A stretch of 34,030 nt of DNA from Actinomycetales bacterium (GTDB taxonomy: Bacteria; Actinomycetota; Actinomycetes; Actinomycetales; Kineosporiaceae). Where the stretch lies: NCBI GenBank assembly GCA_012719445.1, contig JAAYAH010000221.1:1-34030 (forward strand), written 5' to 3'. The position numbers and the translations under genes are program-made. Positions 24,022 through 33,146 of the stretch are shown piece after piece. Numbering within the stretch: the first letter of the stretch is position 1; every line of letters starts with the position of its first letter. Below the pieces are notes generated by a model. The model did not search any database. It was not told the DNA's origin and saw only the letters and a list, made by a program, of their open reading frames with translations.

Positions 24022-24935
24022 CCCCTGGCCGGGATCCGCGGCAGGGCGGAGGCGACCCGACCGAACCGGTCGTCGTCCCCGACCCAGGAGGCGTGGGCAG
24101 CGTCTATCTCCGCCCGGCTGCGGGCGACGTAGTTCCACCACATGACGATCGGCTCGTCGAACGGCTCCCCGCCGAGCAGGACCAGGCGCGCCGGCTCACG
24201 GACGTCGAGGCGGAGTTCGGGACGCCCCCGGCCGAGGTAGCCGAGGGTCCCGGGCACCAGCGGCCTGTCCTGCACCCCGACCGTCCCGCGGAGGACGACG
24301 ACGGCGTACTCGAAGTCCGGCCGGAGCCCGACGGTGACCGGTCCGTGCGCTGCCAGGTCGATCCCGACCAGCGGGGTGTCGTGGCGGGCGGGACTCCTCA
24401 GCCCGGCGAAGTCCCCGACGAGCACGGTGGCGACGGCGCCGTCCAGGTCGGCCCGGGGGAGCTCCGGGTGGTGCTCGAACGCCGCCGGTCCGTGCCTGGT
24501 GGTCTCGGGGAGGGCGACCCAGAGCTGGATGCCCTCCAGCGTGCCCCGGTAGTGGCCGGTGGCCTCCTCCGCGTGGGCGACGGCGTGCCCAGAAGTCATC
24601 AGGTTGAGCTGGCCGGGGGCGATGACCTGCTCCGAACCGAGGCTGTCGCGGTGCAGCACCTGACCGTCGACGAGCCAGGTGACGGTCTGCAGCCCGATGT
24701 GCGGGTGGGGTCCGACGTCGAGGCCGCTCTCCTCGGTCACGTCCGCGGGACCCAGGTGATCGGCGAAGCACCAGGCGCCGACCGTGCGCCGTCCCCGGCG
24801 CGGTAGCGCCCGGCGAACCCGGATCCGGCCCACCACCTCCTCCCGGCTCGCGCCGACGTCGAGGCACGGCGGGGCGGGACGGCTCGCACCGGCCGGGGTG
24901 GGCTGGATGTCGACGGCGCTGACCGGACCGCTCAT
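23988..24935 (-). CDS. Pirin-family bicupin protein
   Basis: A 315-residue cytoplasmic protein of the pirin family, two cupin domains in tandem. The N-terminal domain has the family signature GPHPHIGLQTVTWLVDGQ, followed by GQLNLMTSGHAVAHAEEA, which supply the His/Glu metal ligands; the C-terminal domain has VVVLRGTVGVQDRPLVPGTL. The end has EPFDEPIVMWWNYVARS, also conserved in pirins. Some members are quercetinases and others have no known reaction. The ATG at 24935 has GAGGTG six bases upstream. The 3' end overlaps the RCC1 gene by 34 bp, tail to tail. Confidence 0.92.
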   Translation of the reverse strand: MSGPVSAVDIQPTPAGASRPAPPCLDVGASREEVVGRIRVRRALPRRGRRTVGAWCFADHLGPADVTEESGLDVGPHPHIGLQTVTWLVDGQVLHRDSLGSEQVIAPGQLNLMTSGHAVAHAEEATGHYRGTLEGIQLWVALPETTRHGPAAFEHHPELPRADLDGAVATVLVGDFAGLRSPARHDTPLVGIDLAAHGPVTVGLRPDFEYAVVVLRGTVGVQDRPLVPGTLGYLGRGRPELRLDVREPARLVLLGGEPFDEPIVMWWNYVARSRAEIDAAHASWVGDDDRFGRVASALPRIPARGQTTRRSTEIA

Positions 24936-25191
24936 CACGGCACCTCGTCTCTCGGACTCCGTACCTCGACGGGTGATGTGACGATGTTGGACCAATCCGG
25001 TGCCCGGGGCGCCCCGGGGGTCCCGCGGATGCCGCGGATGCCTCCTTTTGTCGTAGTGGCCGGCCTGGTCGTCACACGATCGCAATGATCCTGACGGGAT
25101 GATCGCAACGCTCCCCACGGAGGGTTGTGGTGTTGTCCGGCCGCGGGGGGCGGTGACCGCCGCAGGCCACCACCCAACCTGGAGACGTTCG

Positions 25192-25659
25192 GTGCACACC
25201 AGAGAGAGCGAACGGAACGACAGCCTGAGCACGGTCCTCGACACCGAGGTGCTGCTCGTGGACCGGCACCCGACCGCGTGGGAACGTATCCGGCTGCGCC
25301 GGGCCGTCGGGTGGCGGACGCATGACCCGGCCGCTGTCGAGGAGAGCGTCGACGGCGCGGTGTTCGGGGTCTGCGCCGAGGTGGGCGGGCAGGCCGTCGG
25401 GATGGTGCGGGTCGTCGGCGACGGCAGGACCTGTTTCTACGTCCACGAGGTGATCGTCCACCCCGAGTACCAGGGGATGGGGGTCGGTCGGCGCCTCATG
25501 GACCGGGTGATGGAGCACGTCGCCGAGAACGCCTGTCGCAACGCCTTCGTCGCACTGATCGCCGAGGAGGGCAAGGAGGGCTTCTACGAGCCCTTCGGCT
25601 TCCTCCGACTTCCCTGCGACGGCCATGGCTCGGGCATGGAACGGTACTGGGAGAGATGA
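25192..25659 (+). CDS. GNAT-family N-acetyltransferase
   Basis: A 155-residue single-domain acetyltransferase. The acetyl-CoA site is visible as VHEVIVHPEYQGMGVGRRLMD (Q-x-x-G-x-G/R form; written in two pieces VHEVIVHPEYQ and GMGVGRRLMD), preceded by the strand AVGMVRVVGDGRTCFYV. The C-terminal part GFYEPFGFLRLPCD is the usual last strand. The substrate is unknown; the short form is typical of small-molecule or antibiotic-like GNATs. The GTG at 25192 follows GGAGA closely; an ATG-like start at 25099 would add an unlikely 31-residue leader. It is divergent from the pirin gene. Confidence 0.88.
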   Translation: MHTRESERNDSLSTVLDTEVLLVDRHPTAWERIRLRRAVGWRTHDPAAVEESVDGAVFGVCAEVGGQAVGMVRVVGDGRTCFYVHEVIVHPEYQGMGVGRRLMDRVMEHVAENACRNAFVALIAEEGKEGFYEPFGFLRLPCDGHGSGMERYWER

Positions 25660-25699
25660 ACGGAGCCTCCCCCCGGCGGCCAGGACGGTCCCGGCGGCG

Positions 25700-26314
25700 T
25701 CACGACGTGGGAACCGCCTCGTCCGTGATGTCGAGGCCGTCCGGCCACCGTGCCACCACCAGCGAGCGGTAGTCGCTCGCTCGCAGCGGGCGGGCGGTGA
25801 GCGCACCCCCGGGAAGGGGCGCGTCGAGCGGCTGCCCGTCGAGCGTCAACCGGACGCCGTCCACGGACGGCACGGAGGTGACGGACAGCACGACCTGGGC
25901 GATCGCGGTGGTCAGTTCGGCCGAGGGCGGCCGGTCCCCGACGACGTCGAGTGTCGCCACGCCGTCCGCGACCCGCAGGACGTGCAGGGACATGGTCGGG
26001 GGGAGAGCGGTGCCGAGGCCCTTCGACAGCTCTCCGGCGGCCGGGCCGGCGGTCAGCTCGGCGAGGACCTCCTGGAGCGTCGCGACCGGGGTCGTGACGA
26101 CCACCCCGTGGCGGACACCGACGAGGCGGCCGGAGGGGGTGGTGAAGAACGCGGCCGGGGTCACCGCGGCGTCGGGGGATCGGGTCGGAGCCGGTCGGGT
26201 GGCCCGGTCGCGGGTCACCGGGGGGTCGACGGTGCGGACGGCGCCGTCGGTCGGCACTCCGCAGCCGGCCAGAACCACGATCGTCAGCAGCGCGAGCGCG
26301 AGCCGGCGGGTCAC
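25700..26314 (-). CDS. GerMN-domain lipoprotein (LpqB-like, without propeller)
   Basis: A 204-residue lipoprotein. Its signal is VTRRLALALLTIVVLAGC with lipobox LAGC, so the Cys is lipidated and the protein sits on the outer face of the membrane. A Thr/Pro/Arg-rich linker follows and then one GerMN-type domain with ATLQEVLAELTAGPAAGEL and SLHVLRVADGVATLDVVGD. The start GTG overlaps the kinase stop by 4 bp, giving the order regulator-kinase-lipoprotein of MtrA-MtrB-LpqB. Classical LpqB is about 580 residues with a beta-propeller that is absent here. By analogy it may modulate the kinase, but this is inference. Confidence 0.85.
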   Translation of the reverse strand: MTRRLALALLTIVVLAGCGVPTDGAVRTVDPPVTRDRATRPAPTRSPDAAVTPAAFFTTPSGRLVGVRHGVVVTTPVATLQEVLAELTAGPAAGELSKGLGTALPPTMSLHVLRVADGVATLDVVGDRPPSAELTTAIAQVVLSVTSVPSVDGVRLTLDGQPLDAPLPGGALTARPLRASDYRSLVVARWPDGLDITDEAVPTS

Positions 26315-27678
26315 GGTGCTGCCACGGGGAGGCCGGCGACGAAGCGGGCCCCCCGTCCCGGCCGGTCGGTGCACCAGAGCGTGCCACCGTGCGCCGAGAG
26401 GGTCTTCTCGGCGAGGGACAGCCCTAGCCCGGTGCCCGACGAGGAACCGCGGGCAGTCCTGCTGGTGGCGAAGCGCTCGAAGATGCGCTGCCGGTCCTCG
26501 ACCGGGACGCCCTGGCCCTCGTCGTCGACCACGACGAGCACCTCGTCCTCGTCCCGCTGGACCGTGATCGCGACCAGGCCTTCGCCGTGTCGGTCGGCGT
26601 TGTCCACCAGGTTCGCGAAGGCCCGTTCGAGCAGGACCTTGTCCCCGTGCACGGTGACCCCGGTCGTCTCGTCCCGGAGGAGCCGCGCCGGTTTCCCGGC
26701 ACGGGCAAGGGTGTGCAGGAGCAGCTCCCGCAACGGCACCGGGGCTCTGTCGCTGAGGTCGAGCCCGGCGTCGGTCCGTGCCATGTGGAGCAGGTTGTCG
26801 AGCAGCCGCTGGAGTCGCGCCAGGTCACCGGACACGAGGTCGATCGCCTGGACCGCACGGGCTGGGAGTTCCCGGCGGTGCTGCTCCAGCAGTTCGACGC
26901 TCGCGACCAGCGTCGTCAACGGTGATCGCAGTTCGTGACCGACGTCGGCCGCGAAACGGGCGTCGCTCTCGACCCGCTGCTGGAGGGAGTCGACCATGCT
27001 GTTGAAGGAGCCGACCAGGGTGGTGAGCTCGGGGTCCTCGGTGGCGGGCAGCCGGGTGTCCGGCTGGCCTCCGGCGATCTCGGCGGCGGTCGAGGCCACC
27101 AGGTTGAGCGGTTGGACCACCTTGCGGCTGGCCCACAGTCCCAGCATGATCCCGGCTCCCGCGGCGAGGCAGGCACTGAAGACCAGGACCGTGCTCAGCG
27201 CCCGCAGGGTGTCGTCCAGTTCCGTCAGCGGGGTCACCCGGTAGAACTCGGTGCGGGTCCCCTCCGACGGAACCCCGATGATCATGGTGGGGGAGCCGTC
27301 GACCATGACCCGGACGTACCCCGGCCGTCCCGACCGGATCCGCTGCCGGAGCCCGGCCGGGATCGTCTCCTGACCCGTGCCGAGGGCTGTGGTGAACCAC
27401 TGTCCGTCGCGCCGCACGATCAACGCTCCCCCCTGCGGCGGATCGGCGGCGTCGAGCGCGGCGGGGATCCGGGCACCGGAGCTGCTCAACCGTGCGTGCA
27501 CCAGATCGGCGTCGAGGTAGGTCTGGCGGATCGCGGCCTGCTGACGCTGGTCGAGCAGGTAGTGCCGGGCGATCACGAACGTGGAGGCGGCGAGGGTCGC
27601 CGAGATCAGCAGGGCGCCGCCGCCGAAGACCATCGCGATCCGTCCTCGGAGGCCGGCCGGGCGGGACCAACTCCTCAC
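26311..27678 (-). CDS. Sensor histidine kinase (MtrB-like)
   Basis: A 455-residue membrane kinase. Membrane helices lie at about 13-37 and 161-182 with an extracellular domain of about 120 residues between. A HAMP linker follows (about 183-235). The dimerisation/phosphoacceptor box is FAADVGHELRSPLTTL with His248. The ATPase domain shows the N box FANLVDNADRHGEG, the G1 box VVVDDEGQGVP and G2 GTGLGLSLAEK. All catalytic residues are present. It overlaps the regulator gene upstream and the lipoprotein gene downstream by 4 bp each, so all three are translated together. The signal sensed is unknown; the composition is like MtrB but with a shorter sensor part. Confidence 0.93.
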   Translation of the reverse strand: MRSWSRPAGLRGRIAMVFGGGALLISATLAASTFVIARHYLLDQRQQAAIRQTYLDADLVHARLSSSGARIPAALDAADPPQGGALIVRRDGQWFTTALGTGQETIPAGLRQRIRSGRPGYVRVMVDGSPTMIIGVPSEGTRTEFYRVTPLTELDDTLRALSTVLVFSACLAAGAGIMLGLWASRKVVQPLNLVASTAAEIAGGQPDTRLPATEDPELTTLVGSFNSMVDSLQQRVESDARFAADVGHELRSPLTTLVASVELLEQHRRELPARAVQAIDLVSGDLARLQRLLDNLLHMARTDAGLDLSDRAPVPLRELLLHTLARAGKPARLLRDETTGVTVHGDKVLLERAFANLVDNADRHGEGLVAITVQRDEDEVLVVVDDEGQGVPVEDRQRIFERFATSRTARGSSSGTGLGLSLAEKTLSAHGGTLWCTDRPGRGARFVAGLPVAAP

Positions 27679-28385
27679 TGCGGGTCCAGGCGGTAGCCGA
27701 GGCCGCGGACGGTCACCACCATCCGTGGAGCTCCGGGATCACGCTCGATCTTGGTCCGCAGGCGGCGGATGTGCACGTCGACCAGCCTCTCGTCCCCGAA
27801 GAACCCCTGGTCCCACACCCGCTCCAGCAGCAGTTGCCGGCTCATCACCCTGCCGGGGGCCGTGGCCAGTTCGCAGAGCAGGTTGAACTCGGTCAGGGTG
27901 AGGTGCAGGTCCTCGTCTCCGCAGCGCACCGTGCCGCGGGACGGAGACAGTACCAGTCTGCGGTCGGGTCCCGAGTCCAGCACGAGATCGGCAGCCGGCT
28001 GCTCCCCAGGGGTGACCAGGGACGCAGTCCTGCGGCGCAGCGCCCGCAGCCGGGCTGAGATCTCCTTGATCTGGAACGGCTTGGTCACGTAGTCGTCCGC
28101 GCCGGCCTCCAGCCCGGCGACGATGTCGTGGGTGTCGGTGCGGGCACTGACCACGATGATCGGCAGGTCGCTGGTCCTGCGCACCTCCCGGATGCAGGCG
28201 AACCCGTCGAGCCCGCCCAACATCAGATCGACGATCATCAGGTCGGGTGGGTTCGCCCGGAAGAGCTCGAGGGCGTCCTCGGTGCAGGCAGCCTCCGCGA
28301 CGTCGTATCCCTCGGTCTCCAGGCCCAGTCGCAGAACCGTACGGATCCGATCGTCGTCCTCCACGACGAGCAGTCGAGCCGCCAT
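27675..28385 (-). CDS. OmpR/PhoB-family response regulator
   Basis: A 236-residue two-domain regulator. The receiver has RLLVVEDDDRIRTVL, the phosphoacceptor Asp53 in LMIVDLMLGG, a conserved Ser/Thr in IIVVSART and Lys in DDYVTKPFQ. The winged-helix output domain includes LTLTEFNLLCELA and LVDVHIRRLRTKIERD, then VVTVRGLGYRLDP. The ATG at 28385 begins the receiver directly; its ribosome binding site is weak. It is the first gene of the regulator-kinase-lipoprotein operon and is divergent from the STAS gene with 142 bp between. Confidence 0.94.
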   Translation of the reverse strand: MAARLLVVEDDDRIRTVLRLGLETEGYDVAEAACTEDALELFRANPPDLMIVDLMLGGLDGFACIREVRRTSDLPIIVVSARTDTHDIVAGLEAGADDYVTKPFQIKEISARLRALRRRTASLVTPGEQPAADLVLDSGPDRRLVLSPSRGTVRCGDEDLHLTLTEFNLLCELATAPGRVMSRQLLLERVWDQGFFGDERLVDVHIRRLRTKIERDPGAPRMVVTVRGLGYRLDPQ

Positions 28386-28527
28386 TCGTCCATCGTGGCA
28401 GAGCCGTCCCCGGGTTGCCTGGCGCTGACTCGCCCACATCGGACCGTCATCCGATCGCAAAGCAGGCGACGGGACCGGCGCAAAGCGCGTTGCCGATCCT
28501 GGTGCCACGGCGAGACCTGGAGGGGAG

Positions 28528-28839
28528 ATGACCACCGAGCGCACCGTTCTGGTCAACGACCGCGTCGTCGTCCCCCTGAGTGATGCGATGCTGCGGGACG
28601 GCGTGGCCGACCTCCGGTGGCGGCTGCGGGAGCTGGTGCTCTCCGGGGCCAGGATCATCGTGGTCGACATCGGGTCGGCCGGGGTCCTGTCCTCGTCGGC
28701 GGTCGCCGCGATGCTCAGCGCCCACCGTGCCTGCCGGGCCAGGGGAGGCAGGCTGGTGATCCACAACCCGGACCGGCGCACGCTCGACCTGCTGCGGCGC
28801 ACCGGGTTGTGGCGGGTTCTCCGGCAGGAGCTCACCTGA
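28528..28839 (+). CDS. STAS-domain anti-anti-sigma factor
   Basis: A 103-residue single-domain STAS protein of the SpoIIAA/RsbV type. It shows the strand IIVVDIGSAG, the loop and helix VLSSSAVAAMLSAHRACRARG with the Ser that is normally phosphorylated by an anti-sigma kinase, and LVIHNPDRRTLDLL. GGAGGGG lies just before the ATG at 28528. No cognate RsbW-type kinase or sigma factor is adjacent, so its partner is elsewhere. A weak hairpin (CCGGGA-CACC-TCCCGG, 28891-28906) lies 51 nt downstream. Confidence 0.88.
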   Translation: MTTERTVLVNDRVVVPLSDAMLRDGVADLRWRLRELVLSGARIIVVDIGSAGVLSSSAVAAMLSAHRACRARGGRLVIHNPDRRTLDLLRRTGLWRVLRQELT

Positions 28840-28890
28840 CGGCGCCCGTCGGTCAGCCCCGCTGATCAGCCCTGGATGCCTGCCCGGGAA

Positions 28891-28906
28891 CCGGGACACC
28901 TCCCGG
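28891..28906 (+). terminator. Short hairpin after the STAS gene
   Basis: CCGGGA (28891-28896) and TCCCGG (28901-28906) form a perfect 6-bp stem with a CACC loop, 51 nt after the STAS stop. Two 5-bp stems lie closer (GACGG/CCGTC at 28838-28850 and TCAGC/GCTGA at 28853-28865). The group may act as a terminator; each stem alone is weak. Confidence 0.4.
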
Positions 28907-29106
28907 CGAACGGGGGCGTCCGAGCCCGTGCGGCGGCACTCCTATGATGGGGCGGCTCACGGATCGGGGGGTGTCCCCGGTGGTGACGGCGATCGTGCCG
29001 GGACCACAGGTCAGGACATCCGCACGGGCCGTCGGGCCGAGAGCGGAACCCGTGCGCTCCCGGCTCGGCGCGACGCAGGAGACGACCCCCGAAAGGCACC
29101 CGAGAC

Positions 29107-29490
29107 ATGACGCCCGAGAGCACGACGAACGCGATCATCGACGCGGACACCAGATTCGCCGCTCGGCTCACAGCCGTCGACGACACCTTCGACTACCGGA
29201 TGAAGGCCCTGGAGTCCGCGGAGACGAGGATCAGGGAGCGTGCCAGGACGATCGAGGGCAACCCCGAGAAGTACGCGCGGGCCGAGGTCGACGACCTGGT
29301 CGAGCGCATCCGCCGGCTCAAGACCGCGGAGCGGGAACGCCGCCAGGTGGAGCTCAACCTGATCCACGAGGAGTACCTCAGCGGGGTGGTCAAGGTTCTC
29401 GACGCCTGGCAGCTCCCCGTGGAGCGGAGCTTCGCCGAGGCGCTGCCCGCGCTGGGTTCGCTGGGAGTGCTGGGCGCCCACGCGCACTGA
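29107..29490 (+). CDS. Coiled-coil protein of unknown function
   Basis: A 127-residue soluble protein without recognised domain. It is strongly helical and charged: FDYRMKALESAETRIRERAR, then VDDLVERIRRLKTAERERRQ, suggesting a coiled coil over residues 25-95, with a Gly/Ala-rich tail ending GAHAH. The ATG at 29107 has GAAAGG about ten bases upstream. It is convergent with the next gene, only 12 nt between stops. Confidence 0.72.
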   Translation: MTPESTTNAIIDADTRFAARLTAVDDTFDYRMKALESAETRIRERARTIEGNPEKYARAEVDDLVERIRRLKTAERERRQVELNLIHEEYLSGVVKVLDAWQLPVERSFAEALPALGSLGVLGAHAH

Positions 29491-29502
29491 GGCCGGCGGG
29501 TC

Positions 29503-29937
29503 TCACGGCCAGTCGTCGCCGCCGTCCAGGCGGAGCCGCAGCAGCAGCGCGAGGGACATCGACTCGCCGTCCCGGGCCCCCCGCCCGACGGCCAGCGGCG
29601 GATCGCTCGGTGCCGGGGAGGCACCGACGATCCGGGCCAGGAACGAGGGCGGCACCGTGAGCACGTAGAAGTTCCCCTCGGTGTCGACCGCGAGCGGTCC
29701 CGTGCGCAACAGCAGCCAGCCGCGCAGCCGGGTCCGGTAACTCGCCCTGCCGCTGTAGGCGGTGGCCCGCAGTCGCCGCGGCCGGATCCCACGTCTCGTC
29801 GCCTCCTCGACGAAGGAGGCGACGAGGGCACGGGCCTCCGCGGTCTCGGCCCTGCGTCGGCGTTCCAGCGACTCGGCGTGTGCGGCGGCGGCCAGGCTCC
29901 GCTGCTCCCGCCAGCCGTCGTGATCATCTTTCGGCAC
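29503..29937 (-). CDS. Conserved actinobacterial protein of unknown function
   Basis: A 144-residue protein starting MPKDDHDGWREQRSLAAAAH. The first half is a charged helix ending FVEEATRRGIRPRRL; the second half is beta-rich with LRGWLLLRTGPLAVDTEGNF and YVLTVPPSFLARI, and the end is LALLLRLRLDGGDDWP. I recall similar sequences in actinobacteria but no function. There is no signal peptide. The ATG at 29937 is a natural start, preceded by GAGGGTGC. It is downstream of the AfsR-like gene, separated by 90 bp, and may share its transcript. Confidence 0.75.
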   Translation of the reverse strand: MPKDDHDGWREQRSLAAAAHAESLERRRRAETAEARALVASFVEEATRRGIRPRRLRATAYSGRASYRTRLRGWLLLRTGPLAVDTEGNFYVLTVPPSFLARIVGASPAPSDPPLAVGRGARDGESMSLALLLRLRLDGGDDWP

Positions 29938-30027
29938 CCTCCGACGGTACGCGACGTCCGGTGCCGCGGCGCAGCCGTCGTCCCCGGCCGGATGTCGCGG
30001 GTTCCTGCGCGGCCGTCCCGTCGCGGC

Positions 30028-33009
30028 TCAGGTGGTGGCGGCCTCGACGTCGGCGAGCGGGCCGCCCAGCTCGCGGGCCCGGGCGGCGTGCCGCTCCGCC
30101 TGCTCGGTCCGGCCTGCGTCCCGGTGCAGCCTGGCCAGGCCGAGGTGGGCGCGGGCCCGGTCCGGGGTGTCGCCGGTCTCCTCCGCGATCTCCAGCGCCT
30201 CCTGGTGCGAGGCCAGTGCCCGCTCGGGGTCGCCGAGCATCCGGTAGGTGGCGCCGAGCCCGTTGAGCGTGGAGGGACGGAGGTTGCGGACGCCGACCCG
30301 CTGGGCGAGCGTCCCCGCCTCGGTGAAGCACTCCAGCGCCTGCTCGTACCGCTCCTGACGGAGCCGGACCTCGCCGAGGATCACCAGGGAGCCCGCCCGG
30401 TCCGACGGCCCCCCGATCTCGTCCCAGATGGCGAGGGCGTGGCGCAGGTGCTCCGCCGCCCTCGGGAGATCACCGGTGTCCCGGTACAGCTTGCCGAGGC
30501 CGTCGTGCGCGTCGCCGACCGTGCGTCGGTCCCCCGTCAGCTCGGCGACCTCGATCGCCCCGAGCAGGTGGTCCTCGGCGGCCTCCGGGTCACCGAGCTC
30601 CGCCCTGGCGTGGCCGAGCTGGGAGAGCGCCCCGGCCTGCCCGGTCAGGTTGCCGGTGACCCGCCAGAGGGCCAGCGCCTGCCCGACGTCCTCCTCCGCG
30701 GCCCGGTAGTCACCGGCGCACCACTCCAGCATCCCGATGTTGATCAGGGCCAGGGCGAGGACGTCCTTGTCGTCTCCCGCCTGCGCCAGCCGCAGGGCCC
30801 GCTGGAGGTGGGCCACCGCCTCGTCGTTCCTGCCCCAGGAGCTCAGCGCGCCGCTCACCCCGCGCAGCGCGACGATCTCCCCGGCGACGTCCCCGGCGGC
30901 ACGGGCGGCGCGCAGGGCCGCGGTGAACACCGCGTGGGACTCGGTGAGGAAGGAACCGTTGTACAGGTGGACACCGACGGCCTCGGCGAGGCCGACGGCC
31001 TGGTGGTTCAGCCCGCTGTCCGCCGCGTGCGTCACCGAGCGCACCAGCCCGGGACGTTCGGCGGCCAGCCATGCGGCTGCCGAGGCGGCGTCGTTCACCT
31101 CCGGTAGCGGGACGGCGACCCGCGGGGGCGGGAACAGGCGGGCGGTCACCCGGCGCTCGAAGGGGTCGGCCACGGCGACCGTCGCGGCGAACTGGTAGTC
31201 CAGCAGCCGGGTCAGCGCCGCGAGCCGCTCCTGCTCGCCGTCGACGGTCCTGACCAGGCACCGGGCGTAGTCGCGGAGCAGGTCGTGCACGACGAACCGC
31301 CCGGTGCCCGTCGGCTGGACCAGATGGACCCTGGCCAGGACGTCCAGCGAGCGGCGGGCCGCCGGCAGGGGCTCCCCGGTCAGCGCGGCGAGGGCGGCCG
31401 GCGTCAGGTCGGGGCCCGGGTGCACGCCCAGCATCCGGAACGCCGACGCCGTGCCCGGTTCCAGCTGCCGGTAGGACCAGGAGAAGACCGTCGTCACGGC
31501 GGTGACCGGGTCCCCCGGGACGTCGAGCAGCTCCAGTCGGGACTCCTCGTCCGCGAGCTCGGCGGCCACCTGGCGCAGCGACGACTCCGGCCGGGTCGTG
31601 GCCCGCTCGGCCGCGATGCGCAGGGCGAGGGGGAGCCGGGCGCACCGGTGGACGACGTCGAGCACCCCGGTCGGGTCGGCCGGGGACCGCCCGTGGACCA
31701 GGCTGGTCACCAGCCGGGCCGCGTCGTCGAGCGGCAGCAGGTCGAGGGCGACCCGGCGGGCGCCGTCCCTGACGACGAGACCGGGCAGGTCGTCGCGACT
31801 GGTCACCAGGACGGCGCAGGTCGGTGACCCGGGCAGCAGCGGGCGCACCTGCTCGACGTCCCCGGCGTTGTCCAGCACGACGAGCAGCCGCCTGCCCGCG
31901 GTCAGGGTCCGGAAGCACGAGGCCGCGTCGCCGAGCTCGCCGGGGATCTCGGTGCTGTCGACCCCGAGGGCGCGCAGGAAACCGGCCAGCACCTCGGCGG
32001 GGTCCGCCGGACGCCCCGGTCCGTACCCGTGCAGGTCGGCGAAGAGCTGCCCGTCGGGGAAGCGGTCGCGCACGTGGTGGGCCCAGGTCACCGCGAGCGC
32101 CGTCTTACCGACCCCGGCCGTGCCGCTCACCAGGAGGACCGCGCTCCCCGTCCGTGCGTCGAGCAGGGTGTCGAGTTCGATCAGCTCCCGCTGCCGGCCG
32201 GTGAACGCGGTGACGGGGCCGGGCAGCTGGGTGGGCGGGTCGGCCCGGCGACCGTGGCGCAGGACGTCGTGCAGGGCGATCAGCTCCGGCGACGGATCGG
32301 TGCCGAGCGTCGAGGCCAGCCGTTCCCTGAGGTCGTGGTAGCAGGCGATGGCCTCGGCCCGTCTGCCCATGGCGGCCAGAGCGGCCATCCGGAGCTCGAC
32401 CAGCGGCTCGAGGGCCGGGTGCCGGGTGGCCAGCGGGGCGAGCGCGGTGAGCACGGCCTCGGTCTGGCCGAGCTGCAGCGCGAGGCGTCCCCAGGCGAGC
32501 ACGGCGTCCAGGTACTCCCGTTCGACGGTGGTTCGGGTCACCTCCGCCCAGGGCCCCGGCATCCCGGCCAGGGGCTCGCCCCACAGCGCGACGGCCTGGG
32601 CGAGGGTCGCCGCGCGGGCGGCGTCGTCGAGCTCGGGGTCGTGCCGGGCGGTGCGGACGAGCTCGCGGAAGCGGTGCAGGTCGACGAGGTCCGGCGGCAC
32701 CCGCAGCCGGTACCCGCAGGTGTCCCGCTCCAGGGTGATCTCCCGGCCCGCCGGGAGGGAGGACGTGCCGAGGTCGGCGAGGGAGCGCCGCAACCGGGAC
32801 AGGTGGGCGTAGAGGGAGCCGCGGGAACCCGGCGTCTGGTCCTCGCCCCAGACCCGGTCCAGCAGGGTCTCCACCGGGACGACGCACCCGGCGTCGGCGA
32901 GCAGGGCCGCGAGGACGGCGCGCCGCTGGGCGGGTCCGAGCTCCACCGGCAGGCCGCCGTGCCACGCACCGATCTCGCCGAGCAACCGGAACTCGAGCGC
33001 AGCATCCAT
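30028..33009 (-). CDS. AfsR/SARP-family transcriptional regulator with NB-ARC and TPR domains
   Basis: A 993-residue regulator of the AfsR type. The N-terminal OmpR-like DNA-binding domain (about 1-95) has EFRLLGEIGAWHGG and GSRGSLYAHLSRLRRSLADL; the bacterial transcriptional activation domain follows (about 95-245). The central ATPase has Walker A SGTAGVGKTALA, Walker B LLVVLDNAGD and the NB-ARC motifs TSRDDLPGL and RCARLPLALRIA. The C-terminal third is made of TPR repeats such as ALALINIGMLEWCAGDYRAA and HDGLGKLYRDTGDLPRAAEH. Length and domain order equal classical AfsR. The ATG at 33009 has GGGAGG six bases upstream. Such proteins usually activate secondary metabolism; no biosynthetic cluster is visible here. 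Confidence 0.92.
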   Translation of the reverse strand: MDAALEFRLLGEIGAWHGGLPVELGPAQRRAVLAALLADAGCVVPVETLLDRVWGEDQTPGSRGSLYAHLSRLRRSLADLGTSSLPAGREITLERDTCGYRLRVPPDLVDLHRFRELVRTARHDPELDDAARAATLAQAVALWGEPLAGMPGPWAEVTRTTVEREYLDAVLAWGRLALQLGQTEAVLTALAPLATRHPALEPLVELRMAALAAMGRRAEAIACYHDLRERLASTLGTDPSPELIALHDVLRHGRRADPPTQLPGPVTAFTGRQRELIELDTLLDARTGSAVLLVSGTAGVGKTALAVTWAHHVRDRFPDGQLFADLHGYGPGRPADPAEVLAGFLRALGVDSTEIPGELGDAASCFRTLTAGRRLLVVLDNAGDVEQVRPLLPGSPTCAVLVTSRDDLPGLVVRDGARRVALDLLPLDDAARLVTSLVHGRSPADPTGVLDVVHRCARLPLALRIAAERATTRPESSLRQVAAELADEESRLELLDVPGDPVTAVTTVFSWSYRQLEPGTASAFRMLGVHPGPDLTPAALAALTGEPLPAARRSLDVLARVHLVQPTGTGRFVVHDLLRDYARCLVRTVDGEQERLAALTRLLDYQFAATVAVADPFERRVTARLFPPPRVAVPLPEVNDAASAAAWLAAERPGLVRSVTHAADSGLNHQAVGLAEAVGVHLYNGSFLTESHAVFTAALRAARAAGDVAGEIVALRGVSGALSSWGRNDEAVAHLQRALRLAQAGDDKDVLALALINIGMLEWCAGDYRAAEEDVGQALALWRVTGNLTGQAGALSQLGHARAELGDPEAAEDHLLGAIEVAELTGDRRTVGDAHDGLGKLYRDTGDLPRAAEHLRHALAIWDEIGGPSDRAGSLVILGEVRLRQERYEQALECFTEAGTLAQRVGVRNLRPSTLNGLGATYRMLGDPERALASHQEALEIAEETGDTPDRARAHLGLARLHRDAGRTEQAERHAARARELGGPLADVEAATT

Positions 33010-33146
33010 CCGTCGCCTCCCAGGCCGACCGGGACACAGCCTCGCACGCCCGGCGACGTCCTCACCCGACATCCAGCCCATCGTGCGCATCGGCTCGCCG
33101 ACCGGTCATCCGGGGTGACCCTCGGTGACGCTGGGGGCCGCAGCCG

